Shown: piece after piece, positions 7,052 to 14,600 of the stretch
How positions within the stretch are numbered: the stretch's first letter is position 1
Layout of the letters: each line of letters starts with the position of its first letter
Source: JANRIZ01 sp033764445
GTDB taxonomy: Bacteria; Verrucomicrobiota; Verrucomicrobiia; JAWXBN01
Direction of reading: 5' to 3'
DNA: 18,950 bases
Assembly (NCBI GenBank): GCA_033764445.1
Contig: JANRIZ010000007.1
Span: forward strand, 1 to 18,950
The notes under the pieces: generated by a model
Databases searched by the model: none
Told to the model about the DNA's origin: nothing
Seen by the model: the letters and a program-made list of their open reading frames with translations, nothing else
Made by a program: the position numbers and the translations under genes

Positions 7052-7364
7052 ATTTTTTGAAAATGGCTAAACGTTCCTGTTCGGTCAGGATTCCACAAAA
7101 TGGGCTGGACTGGCGCATCCGTCGGGACTCCTCGGTCCAAGAACAGATAAAATCAAGAACTTCCTCCTGGGAATGGGAATCAATAAATTGTTTCCATTCA
7201 AGGGTGGCTGCTGCTGGTTCTGGTTTGGATGTCCACCGGCGGAGATTGTTCAGGACAACCTGGAACATGGAGGGATCGAGTCGAATCTTTTCAGCAATGA
7301 GCCGATCCATCTCCAGACTTCGTTCGTCAATGACATCGTGCCAGTTGGGAGATGTTGCTTTCAT
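7032..7364 (-). CDS. Small partner protein of the nucleotidyltransferase module
   Basis: This 110-residue soluble protein is encoded directly upstream of, and overlapping by 20 bases, the DUF6036-like gene. I start at ATG 7364 (MKATSPNW), preceded by CAGG. An in-frame TTG at 7442 would add 26 residues, but they lie across a good -10 box. The C-terminal part, EESRRMRQSSPFCGILTEQE (79-98) followed by RLAIFKKYE, resembles the conserved tail of small uncharacterised proteins often encoded before such nucleotidyltransferases. The N-terminal half, RLIAEKIRLDPSMFQVVLNNLRRW, is helical. No enzymatic motif is visible. With its partner truncated, this gene may be a relic, though its own frame is intact. 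The toxin or antitoxin assignment is unresolved. Confidence 0.65.
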   Translation of the reverse strand: MKATSPNWHDVIDERSLEMDRLIAEKIRLDPSMFQVVLNNLRRWTSKPEPAAATLEWKQFIDSHSQEEVLDFICSWTEESRRMRQSSPFCGILTEQERLAIFKKYESFRI

Positions 7365-7400
7365 GCCTGTAAAATAACGGTTCAGAGGGAAATTCTCAAG

Positions 7401-7406
7401 ATTATA
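7401..7406 (-). promoter_or_regulatory. Candidate -10 element of the two-gene module
   Basis: A perfect TATAAT on the minus strand lies 37 bases before the chosen ATG at 7364, inside the palindrome ATTATATAAT (7401-7410). No convincing -35 hexamer is seen at the usual distance, so an activator or operator role of the palindrome is possible. Its position also argues against the upstream TTG start at 7442. Confidence 0.35.
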
Positions 7407-7536
7407 TAATAATGACTCTTTCTGTTCATCCTCACCCTGCAAAAACTGGTTGTGGATGGAGTACTGCGCTAAAATCTATGGCGCGTGCAGAATTTCCGTA
7501 GTCATGAGACATCAGCAATTAGACATTTCCCATGCG

Positions 7537-8661
7537 TCAAATGACCGTCAAGTCCATTTTGGATGGATCATCCGTGCCCAGCCGGGCCTTGGCGGACGCA
7601 TTGACGTGGGTGCCGAACCACGGGGGAGTGGAGATCCCGGCGGATTTTCGGAGGTCCTTGAGCAGGGTCAGACACAGGGCGTCGATGGCCACCGGGTCCT
7701 GGCTGACGTAGAGGCGGCAGGCCTGATCGCAGTAGTTCGCATTGAACCCGGGTCCGCCCGCAAAACAGATGATCGTGGCGTCCATGAGGTTGAGGATTGT
7801 CTTGTTGCGGATCATGGGCATGGAATAAATGTCGGGGATGGGCGGAACCCCGTAGTAGGGGCTGACCCCGAAACGCCGGCTGTTATCCGTCGAGCCGATG
7901 GCCATGTTGTAGAGACACCCCGCGATGCCGTAGTCCGGATGGTCCGTGAGGGAGGGCATGTTGATGCATTTGGTGATGCGCTGGGTGAGGATGTTGGTGA
8001 AGTGGGACTTTGTGCTCAGCTGCAGCGGGTTGGTCCCGCCATCGGTCATGACCATGGCTTTTTTCGCGTCGAAATCGCGATCGCCCCAGATCAGTGTGCC
8101 CGTGACCTCAAAGTCGTAGGTGGGTTTGGCATCGTAACCCGCCTCCGGGACCGTGGCGATGACCTGCATGGCTCCATTGCGGTCCGCGATCGTGTACCGT
8201 GCCGAATCCAGCTGGGTGCGGAATTTGTCCCAGATGACGATATTGCCGCGGGGAACACCGGCGCGTTCGAGCAGATCGATGATGGCCAGGACCATGGCGC
8301 GGGAGGTGGAGACCAGCGGCCCCGGGGCGCTGTTGACCTTGATGCCGACCACATCCTCCGGCTTGAGCAATTCCCGGAAGGCCGTGACCGGATCCTTTCC
8401 GAAATAGGCGGCCACCGCCTTGCGTGTCATGTCCCAGAGGATCGCGTCGTTGTATTCGAAGCGGACGATGGCCCCCGGGTTTTGGCACAGGACCACCCGC
8501 GAGAGAGGAGGGGGCACCTCCAGGGGGCGTGTGCCCGGGGAAGGCAGCGGGGCCGGGGAGGTCCCCCTGTCTGCCTGGGCGCGCAGCCGGGCCGCCGGGG
8601 ACAGGAGGGCGGAGCCCAGGAGGAGGCGGTTGAGAAAGGCGCGGCGGGATTGTTTTTTCAT
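7537..8661 (-). CDS. Tat-exported DUF362-like protein
   Basis: This is a 374-residue protein of unknown biochemical role. ATG 8661 gives a textbook twin-arginine signal: SRRAFL at residues 5-10, then a hydrophobic run (LLLGSALLS), with a cleavage site expected near residues 28-30. The mature part has the layout I associate with DUF362 proteins: AVAAYFGKDPVTAFRELLKP, GIKVNS, the central IPDIYSMPMIRNKTILNL and CRLYVSQDPVAIDALCL near the C-terminus. I see no CxxCxxC ferredoxin motif, although DUF362 proteins are sometimes fused to Fe-S domains. Export by Tat suggests that it folds, possibly with a cofactor, before crossing the membrane. The frame stays open far upstream opposite dnaG, which is a GC effect. 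Confidence 0.8.
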   Translation of the reverse strand: MKKQSRRAFLNRLLLGSALLSPAARLRAQADRGTSPAPLPSPGTRPLEVPPPLSRVVLCQNPGAIVRFEYNDAILWDMTRKAVAAYFGKDPVTAFRELLKPEDVVGIKVNSAPGPLVSTSRAMVLAIIDLLERAGVPRGNIVIWDKFRTQLDSARYTIADRNGAMQVIATVPEAGYDAKPTYDFEVTGTLIWGDRDFDAKKAMVMTDGGTNPLQLSTKSHFTNILTQRITKCINMPSLTDHPDYGIAGCLYNMAIGSTDNSRRFGVSPYYGVPPIPDIYSMPMIRNKTILNLMDATIICFAGGPGFNANYCDQACRLYVSQDPVAIDALCLTLLKDLRKSAGISTPPWFGTHVNASAKARLGTDDPSKMDLTVI

Positions 8662-8677
8662 GGTGTCAGGGGGGCGG

Positions 8678-8706
8678 AGTGTAGGCAGAAAAAATGAAGT
8701 TTTCAA
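8678..8706 (-). promoter_or_regulatory. Candidate promoter for the DUF362-like gene
   Basis: On the minus strand, TTGAAA (8701-8706, five of six -35 matches) is followed after exactly 17 bases by TACACT (8678-8683, four of six -10 matches). It lies in the 90-base divergent gap with dnaG and leaves a short leader before ATG 8661. I see no comparable promoter facing dnaG. Confidence 0.4.
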
Positions 8707-8751
8707 CCACACGTTCGGGCGGTAGGGTTTTCGACTCCCCCTCCACCCCCC

Positions 8752-10632
8752 ATGGCCTTTTACTCCGAGGATTTCATCAGCCAGGTCCGGGACGCCAACG
8801 ACATTGTTGACGTCATCGGTTCCTCCGTGCAGCTCAAACGCGCCGGCAAGGAATTCAAGGCGCTCAGCCCGTTCAAGACCGAAAAGACCCCCTCCTTCTA
8901 CGTCAATCCCCACAAGCAGATCTTCATGTGTTTTTCGAGCGGGCAGGGCGGGGACGTCATCAAGTTTGTGATGCTCTACGAAAACATGAACTATCCCGAG
9001 GCCATCCGCCACCTTGCCGAGCGGGCCCGGATTCCCCTGCCCAGGGATTCCTTCACGGCACGGGGCGGGGAGGATCAGTCCGAAAAGGAACAGCTTTTCC
9101 AGATGCACGAGGACATCACCAATTTCTACCAACGCATTCTGCACCGGGAGACCGAGGGCCAGATCGCGCGGGACTACCTGAAAAGGCGCGGTGTATCCTC
9201 GGAGATGGCCAAAAAATTCCGGCTTGGGTACGCCCCCGAAGGCTGGACCCCCGGGTTTGCGTATCTGCGGGGGAAGGGGTACCCGCCCGCACAGATCGTC
9301 AAGGCCGGCCTGGCCATCATCCGCGGGGCGGGCGAGAGCGAAGGCGAGACCCTTCCGGCCGGCGACGACACCTGTTACGACCGGTTTCGCGGACGGCTGA
9401 TGTTTCCCATCTGCAATGAAAGCGGCAAGGTCATCGGATTCAGCGGACGCATTTTGGTGGAGGACCCCGAGAAGCGGCTGGCCAAGTACATGAATTCGCC
9501 CGAGACCCCCCTCTTCCACAAGGGCCGCATCCTGTTCAATATCGACAAGGCCAAGCGGGCCATGATCAATGCCAAATCGGTGATCCTGTGCGAGGGGCAG
9601 ATGGATTGCCTGGCCATCGTGGAGGCGGGCTTTGAAAACACCGTGGCCCCGCAGGGCACCGCCTTCACCGCCGAACAGGCCCGCATTCTGAAGCGGTACG
9701 TCGAGGAGGTGATCCTGTGTTTTGACATGGATTCCGCCGGGGTGAGCGCGACCATTTCCAAGGCGGATTTTCTGATCGAGGCCCCGTTGGCCATCCGGGT
9801 CGTGCGGCTGCCCGGGGAGATCAAGGATGCGGACGAACTGATCCGGAGCCAGGGCCCCGAGGCCTATCGCCGGGTTGTGGAGGCGGCGGAGGATTTTTTT
9901 GATTTCCTGCTCGCCCACCTCCTGCGCACCCATGACATCTCCACCGCCGCCGGACGCATGGCCGTGACCCGGCAGATGGTTGAAAAAATCCTCAAGCTCC
10001 CCCATGCCGTGGTGCGGGCGTCGGAAATCCAAAAGGTGGCCGTGGCGTTGGGAGTTCCCGAAGGCAGTGTGCTGGAGGAATTTCAGAAATTACAGGGTCG
10101 CAGCCGGTTTCAGCAGCGCCGTGACGAGGCCGAGGGCGGCGTTCCCGAGGCGGAGACCCTGGTCATTTCGCCCGGCAACCGGGCTCTTCTGGAGCTTGTA
10201 CTGGACCATCCCGAATTGGCCCCCGGACTGGAGGGCAGCCTGCGGATGGAATGGCTGGATCCGGATCCCGGGTCAGCCCTGGTTGAAAAAATCCTCACCC
10301 TCTGCCGTGAAGGCCAATGGCGGGATCACCGCTCCCTTCTGGACCGACTGCAGGACCAACCCAGCGCCGCCAACCTGGTGGCCGCCCTGCTCAGTCCGCG
10401 TTCCCAGGGGGTCGAAGGGGAGCCGCCGCAAAATGAGGAAATGCAGAGCCCTTCCGCGCAGTTGGCGGAGATACTGAAAAACCTTGAAAAACAGTCATTA
10501 CAGCGGCAAATCCGGCGGCTGGAAGCCCGGATGAAACAGGGGAGCGGGGAGGTCGGTCTCCTGATGGAAATGCAGAAAGATGTAGTTGACTTGCAGAAGC
10601 GACTCGCGGATATTTCTCGGCTCGCCCGGTAA
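8752..10632 (+). CDS. dnaG: DNA primase with degenerate zinc-binding domain
   Basis: This RNA-primer-synthesising enzyme acts with the replicative helicase at the fork (626 residues, normal length). The N-terminal CHC2 domain keeps its fold sequence (TEKTPSFYVNPHKQIF, 43-58), but the zinc ligands are mostly gone: expected CPFH is SPFK (39-42) and expected HCFGCG is MCFSSG (59-64), so only Cys60 of the four ligands remains. The catalytic core is intact: YDRFRGRLMFPI (209-220), TOPRIM LCEGQMD with Glu281, and CFDMDSAG with Asp325 and Asp327. The C-terminal helical helicase-binding part follows (~370-626). ATG 8752 is preceded by a C-rich tract with no Shine-Dalgarno sequence. rpoD follows 74 bases downstream, recalling the macromolecular-synthesis operon. 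Confidence 0.96.
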   Translation: MAFYSEDFISQVRDANDIVDVIGSSVQLKRAGKEFKALSPFKTEKTPSFYVNPHKQIFMCFSSGQGGDVIKFVMLYENMNYPEAIRHLAERARIPLPRDSFTARGGEDQSEKEQLFQMHEDITNFYQRILHRETEGQIARDYLKRRGVSSEMAKKFRLGYAPEGWTPGFAYLRGKGYPPAQIVKAGLAIIRGAGESEGETLPAGDDTCYDRFRGRLMFPICNESGKVIGFSGRILVEDPEKRLAKYMNSPETPLFHKGRILFNIDKAKRAMINAKSVILCEGQMDCLAIVEAGFENTVAPQGTAFTAEQARILKRYVEEVILCFDMDSAGVSATISKADFLIEAPLAIRVVRLPGEIKDADELIRSQGPEAYRRVVEAAEDFFDFLLAHLLRTHDISTAAGRMAVTRQMVEKILKLPHAVVRASEIQKVAVALGVPEGSVLEEFQKLQGRSRFQQRRDEAEGGVPEAETLVISPGNRALLELVLDHPELAPGLEGSLRMEWLDPDPGSALVEKILTLCREGQWRDHRSLLDRLQDQPSAANLVAALLSPRSQGVEGEPPQNEEMQSPSAQLAEILKNLEKQSLQRQIRRLEARMKQGSGEVGLLMEMQKDVVDLQKRLADISRLAR

Positions 10633-10692
10633 GGGCTATCCATCCTTGAATACGCATCTTTCGCCCCAAAACCCGGTGGTGTGAGGTCGATT

Positions 10693-10704
10693 TTTTCCGG
10701 AAAA
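10693..10704. promoter_or_regulatory. 12-bp perfect palindrome at the rpoD start
   Basis: TTTTCCGGAAAA is a perfect palindrome ending two bases before the rpoD ATG at 10707. It contains the only GGA near the start codon, so binding or pairing here could affect ribosome access. It could also be a protein operator, or chance. Confidence 0.3.
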
Positions 10705-10706
10705 TT

Positions 10707-12572
10707 ATGGCATCCAAGAAACAAAGCAAATCCAAGCCTTCCAAACCCGGCATCCCGGCAAAAGATCCCAAAAAGCCCGTCAAAAAGGCCGTTCCCGCGA
10801 AGTCAGTCCCGGCAAAGTCCGCCCCGGCCCCCAAACCCGTCGCGGCGAAGACGGCGATGGCGGTCCCCGCTCCCAGGGCCCCGGCAAAGGGTGGTAAAAA
10901 AGCCGCCGTGGCGGTGGTGGCCGATGAGGGCACGCAGAGTGTGGAGTTGGCCGAAAAGATCCGTGAGCTCGTGCGACTGGCCAAGGAACAGGGGCACCTG
11001 ACCTTTGACGATCTGAATGAGGCCATCCCCGGGGGCATCACCTCACCGGATGAACTCGACAAAATCCTGACCCGTCTGCGGGCGATGGACATTGAGATCA
11101 TCGATGCGTCCGACGTGGACCGGGTCAAGGCCCCGACGATCACCCTGGAGGCCCCCGAGGAGGAGGAGGACAAGGACCTCAAGCTCGACATTCTTGACGA
11201 TCCGGTCCGCATGTACCTCAAGCAGATGGGCATGGTGCCGCTGCTGACCCGTGAGCAGGAGGTTGAGATTTCCAAGCGCATCGAGGATGCCGAGCAGGAG
11301 GTGGCCAACATTGTGTACCGGTTCGGGTTCACCGCCCGGGAGCATATCAACCTTGCCGTCAAGCTCATCGAGGGCAAGGAACGGTACGACCGGGTCATCC
11401 AGGACAAAAAAATCGACAGTCGCGAGAAGTACATGAAGGTTCTGCCCCGGCTGATCCGTGAGGTGGCCAAGCAGAACGACATCGTGGAGAAGAAGTATGC
11501 CGCCGTTCTGAAGGCGGACGGAGCCTCCAAGGCGGTGTACGACCGTGCCATGAAGGATTTTCTGAAGGCGGACCAGCAGCTTCAGAAGCTCTATGCGAAG
11601 TTTTTCTTCAAGCAGAAAGTCACCGAGGAGTTTGTGGTTTTTGCCGATGAACGGGCCCGGGTGGCCGAGACGGCCTTCCGCGAGATCGAACATGCCGAGA
11701 AGAAGAAACTCAAGGAGGTGCGGACCATCACCGCCGAGAACCGCAAGTTTCTGCGTGAGCTGGAGGCGGAGGTGCGCATGCGTCCCGAGGAATTTGTGAA
11801 GAACTACCACGAGCTGAAGGTGTGGCTGCGCAAGGCGCTTCAGGCCAAGACAGAGATGGTCGAGGCCAATCTGCGGCTGGTCATTTCCATCGCCAAAAAA
11901 TACACCAACCGCGGCCTCTCCTTCCTGGACCTCATCCAGGAGGGCAACATGGGGCTGATGAAGGCCGTGGAAAAGTTTGAGTATCGCCGGGGCTACAAGT
12001 TTTCGACCTACGCCACCTGGTGGATCCGCCAGGCCATCACCCGGTCGATTGCCGACCAGGCCCGGACGATCCGCATTCCGGTGCACATGATCGAGACGAT
12101 CAACAAACTGATGCGTGTGCAGAAGCAGCTGATCCAGGAATTCGGACGTGAGCCGACCCCCGAGGAGATTTCCGAGGAGATCATGATGCCCGTCGAACGC
12201 GTGCGGGCCGTGCTCAAGATGGCCCAGCAGCCCATTTCCCTGCAAAGCCCCATCGGCGACAGTGACGACACGAGTTTTGGTGATTTCATCGAGGATAAAA
12301 GCGCGGAAAACCCCGCTGAAATGGCCTCCCACCGCCTGCTCAAGGACAAACTCGGGGATGTGCTCACGAGCCTGACCGAACGTGAGCGCAAGGTGCTCGA
12401 ACTCCGGTTCGGTCTGGTGGACGGGTTCAGCCGCACGCTTGAGGAGGTGGGCAAACTCTTCAACGTCACCCGTGAACGCATCCGTCAGATCGAGGCCAAG
12501 GCCCTCCGCAAAATGCGGCATCCGACGCGGATTCACCAGCTTGAGGGATTCCTGGAATTCGGCAAGGAATGA
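10707..12572 (+). CDS. rpoD: RNA polymerase primary sigma factor (sigma-70)
   Basis: This is the housekeeping sigma factor, 621 residues. Residues 1-68 are a low-complexity Lys/Ala/Pro/Ser tail (PAKSVPAKSAPAPKP and similar) preceding region 1.1 (~78-135). Region 1.2 begins at DPVRMYLKQMG (165-175). A long non-conserved insert, largely helical and charged, spans ~190-375. Region 2 is classical: EANLRLVISIAKKY, FLDLIQEGNMGLMKAVEKF (407-425), then YKFSTYATWWIRQAITR (430-446). Region 3 starts at RIPVHM. Region 4 has TLEEVGKLFNVTRERIRQIE (577-596), the -35-reading helix-turn-helix. The primary-sigma region 2.4 sequence explains why -10/-35 promoters of the usual type are sensible to look for here. 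It is likely co-transcribed with dnaG. Confidence 0.97.
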   Translation: MASKKQSKSKPSKPGIPAKDPKKPVKKAVPAKSVPAKSAPAPKPVAAKTAMAVPAPRAPAKGGKKAAVAVVADEGTQSVELAEKIRELVRLAKEQGHLTFDDLNEAIPGGITSPDELDKILTRLRAMDIEIIDASDVDRVKAPTITLEAPEEEEDKDLKLDILDDPVRMYLKQMGMVPLLTREQEVEISKRIEDAEQEVANIVYRFGFTAREHINLAVKLIEGKERYDRVIQDKKIDSREKYMKVLPRLIREVAKQNDIVEKKYAAVLKADGASKAVYDRAMKDFLKADQQLQKLYAKFFFKQKVTEEFVVFADERARVAETAFREIEHAEKKKLKEVRTITAENRKFLRELEAEVRMRPEEFVKNYHELKVWLRKALQAKTEMVEANLRLVISIAKKYTNRGLSFLDLIQEGNMGLMKAVEKFEYRRGYKFSTYATWWIRQAITRSIADQARTIRIPVHMIETINKLMRVQKQLIQEFGREPTPEEISEEIMMPVERVRAVLKMAQQPISLQSPIGDSDDTSFGDFIEDKSAENPAEMASHRLLKDKLGDVLTSLTERERKVLELRFGLVDGFSRTLEEVGKLFNVTRERIRQIEAKALRKMRHPTRIHQLEGFLEFGKE

Positions 12573-12585
12573 CCCCCGGGCGTCC

Positions 12586-12602
12586 GGCCCATGGCATGGG
12601 TC
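12586..12602 (+). terminator. Possible hairpin downstream of rpoD
   Basis: GGCCCAT (12586-12592) pairs with ATGGGTC (12596-12602) over a three-base loop, with one G-U pair. It lies 14 bases after the rpoD stop and ahead of the tRNA gene. There is no U-tract, so termination at this site is uncertain. Confidence 0.25.
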
Positions 12603-12683
12603 CCCGCGGCCCCCGTACAAACCGTGAAAATTCTCTTGCGGCAGGAGGACTGATCCGCTTTGATTGACTCCCTGCTTTTTTAA

Positions 12684-12759
<76 letters not shown>

Positions 12760-12810
12760 TTTTGGAACCCACGGTAGAATCCCCCGTCCGCCCGCTTTGT
12801 TTGAGAGGCC

Positions 12811-14502
12811 CTAACCCACCGCGTTTTTGCCGCGGGATTTGATGTAGAAGAGCTGAGAATCCGCCAGTGCCATCAGTGTTTCCATGTTGTCCGCGTCCTC
12901 GGGACAGTTGGCCACACCCAGGCTGGCCGTCAGACGGACCTCCAGTCCGCGGGAGTGCAGATAGACCGTTTCGTTCATCCGGGACCGGATTTCCTCCGCC
13001 TTGGCCATGGCCGAGGCGCGGGTGGCCCCGGGCAGGACGATCACGTATTCGTCCCCGCCGTAGCTGACGCCGAAGGAGGGGGGTTCAATGCAGGAAAGAA
13101 TCGTTTCGGCCACCTCCTTGATCGCCTGGCTGCCATTGAGATGACCGTGGGTGTCGACGACGGATTTGAACCGGTCGATATCCATGAAAATGAGGGAAAA
13201 CGGTTTGCGTTCGTTGTGGAAATCCGTCATCAGCCGCTCCAGCCTGGCGTAGAGATGCCGGGTGTTGTAGAGCCCCGTGAGGTCGTCGTGGATGGCCAGG
13301 TTCCGGAACCGCTCCTCGCTTTTTTTCATCGCCTCCTCGGCCTTTTCGCGGCGGAGCCGGTCGGACTCCAGCCGGTCGAGCATGCCGTTGAATTCGCGGG
13401 CCAGATCGCCCATCTCGTCGCCGCTTTTGACCGGCAGACGGAGGTTCAGGCGCTGGCGGCTTTCGACAGCCGTGATCGTCCGGGTCAGTTCCCGGAGTGG
13501 ACGGAGCACGGTGTGGTTGAGGGCGAGCAACAGGGCGCCGATCATGATCAGTCCCGCCACCACAAAGGAGATGATGCCGAGGAAGGAATTGACCATGATC
13601 GCCACAAAGAGGAAACGGGGGCGGAGCACCTCGATGCCGACATTGTCGAACCCGTACAGATTTTCCAGCCGGGCCTGGATGATCATGAACCGCTGCTGGG
13701 GATCGGTGTAATAGCGAAAGTGGGAGGCCGTGGGGGGCGGACGCTGGGAGGGATGGGGAAGACCCAGGGCCTTTTCCGAGACCTCGGTGGCTTCCGGGGA
13801 GAGAATGGACATGGGGGCGTCCAGCGGAACAGTATCCTTCGGGCGGGTGAGTTTGTCCGCGGCCACGATCTTGAATTTGACATTGGTCCGGTCGTACAAT
13901 TCCTCCATCTGTTTTTCATCCATCGTGCGGCCGACCACGAGTGTGCCGCGGGACGGACCCTCCCCCTTGGAGGTCAGAATGGGGGAGGCGGCGAGGATGA
14001 CCAGCCCGACATCGGTGATTTCGAACCGGTAGGAGGGGGTGCCCGGGGAGCCCGCCCCCAGCAGCGGATGTTTTTCAGGCCATTCCGTCGTGGGAAACTT
14101 CGCGAGAAAGGTTTTTGTTTCCAGTGCCGCGTTGTCGATTTTGTGCCAGACGACCCGTCCGTCGGGGGCGATGTAATAGACCAGGTCCAGACGGTTCATC
14201 TCGAACTGGTGGGGGGTGAGGTTGGACCTGATGAAGAGGTCCCGCTGGCGGGGGGACTTCGGCCGCATGAAATTCCAGGAGTCGTCCCAGGTCGCATAAT
14301 CGCGGGTGAACTGGCCCAGCCCGCGTGTCTCGCGGTCGAGGGCGGAGACCACCCGGTTGACGTCCTGCATGGCCAGGGACTGCTCCACCTGCAGCAGCAT
14401 CGGGAAAAACACAAAACGGCCGATCAGACTGATCAGGAGGATGTATACCACAAAGACCCCCATCAGGGTCAGGACAACTTTGGAGGTGATGCGCAGTTTC
14501 AT
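12811..14502 (-). CDS. Membrane CHASE4-HAMP-GGDEF protein with altered nucleotide pocket
   Basis: This is a 563-residue inner-membrane signalling protein. A TM helix (9-33) and a periplasmic domain with the CHASE4-like sequence TRDYATWDDSWNFM (66-79) are followed by TM2 (~299-328), HAMP (~329-383, with GDEMGDLAREFNGM) and a C-terminal GGDEF domain. The signature GGDEY (482-486) and first metal Asp441 are intact, as is HDDLTGLYN. However, the segment aligning with PleD Asn335 and Asp344, which bind guanine, reads Val449 and Ser458 here. The inhibitory RxxD site is absent (Glu473, Ser476). Ser at the Asp344 position is the hallmark of hybrid GGDEF enzymes that make cyclic AMP-GMP. I chose ATG 14502 over a TTG six bases upstream. 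The ligand of the sensor is unknown. Confidence 0.9.
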   Translation of the reverse strand: MKLRITSKVVLTLMGVFVVYILLISLIGRFVFFPMLLQVEQSLAMQDVNRVVSALDRETRGLGQFTRDYATWDDSWNFMRPKSPRQRDLFIRSNLTPHQFEMNRLDLVYYIAPDGRVVWHKIDNAALETKTFLAKFPTTEWPEKHPLLGAGSPGTPSYRFEITDVGLVILAASPILTSKGEGPSRGTLVVGRTMDEKQMEELYDRTNVKFKIVAADKLTRPKDTVPLDAPMSILSPEATEVSEKALGLPHPSQRPPPTASHFRYYTDPQQRFMIIQARLENLYGFDNVGIEVLRPRFLFVAIMVNSFLGIISFVVAGLIMIGALLLALNHTVLRPLRELTRTITAVESRQRLNLRLPVKSGDEMGDLAREFNGMLDRLESDRLRREKAEEAMKKSEERFRNLAIHDDLTGLYNTRHLYARLERLMTDFHNERKPFSLIFMDIDRFKSVVDTHGHLNGSQAIKEVAETILSCIEPPSFGVSYGGDEYVIVLPGATRASAMAKAEEIRSRMNETVYLHSRGLEVRLTASLGVANCPEDADNMETLMALADSQLFYIKSRGKNAVG

Positions 14503-14531
14503 TGACAAATCCCGATTCGATCCGCGGGCTC

Positions 14532-14560
14532 ATTCCAGAGCAAGCGGGAAAAAGTATCAA
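14532..14560 (-). promoter_or_regulatory. Candidate promoter for the GGDEF gene
   Basis: On the minus strand, TTGATA (14555-14560, five of six -35 matches) lies 17 bases from TGGAAT (14532-14537). An alternative overlapping pair is TTGAAA (14575-14580) with GATACT (14553-14558), spaced by 16. Either would allow expression independent of the Lon-domain gene upstream. Confidence 0.35.
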
Positions 14561-14564
14561 CCTG

Positions 14565-14599
14565 AAAAAAGAATTTTCAACCTGCGGAAGACGTCCGCA
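14565..14599 (-). terminator. Possible terminator of the Lon-domain gene
   Basis: Just after the stop of the Lon-domain gene, read on the minus strand, TGCGGA and TCCGCA (14594-14599 and 14583-14588) form a six-pair hairpin with a five-base loop. A run of six T follows at 14565-14570, about 12 bases further on. The gap between stem and T-run is longer than ideal. Confidence 0.35.
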
Positions 14600-14600
14600 A

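Noticed and set aside
8662..10032. Minus-strand open frame extending the DUF362-like gene across dnaG
   Set aside because: The true start is the ATG with a Tat signal at 8661; the extension is the antisense of dnaG with no protein-like motifs.
11043..12620. 525-codon minus-strand frame opposite rpoD
   Set aside because: It is a shadow of the sigma factor gene and rich in the antisense of conserved region 2 and 4 codons.
12955..14505. 516-codon plus-strand frame opposite the GGDEF gene
   Set aside because: It is antisense to a protein with clear domains and a regular membrane topology.
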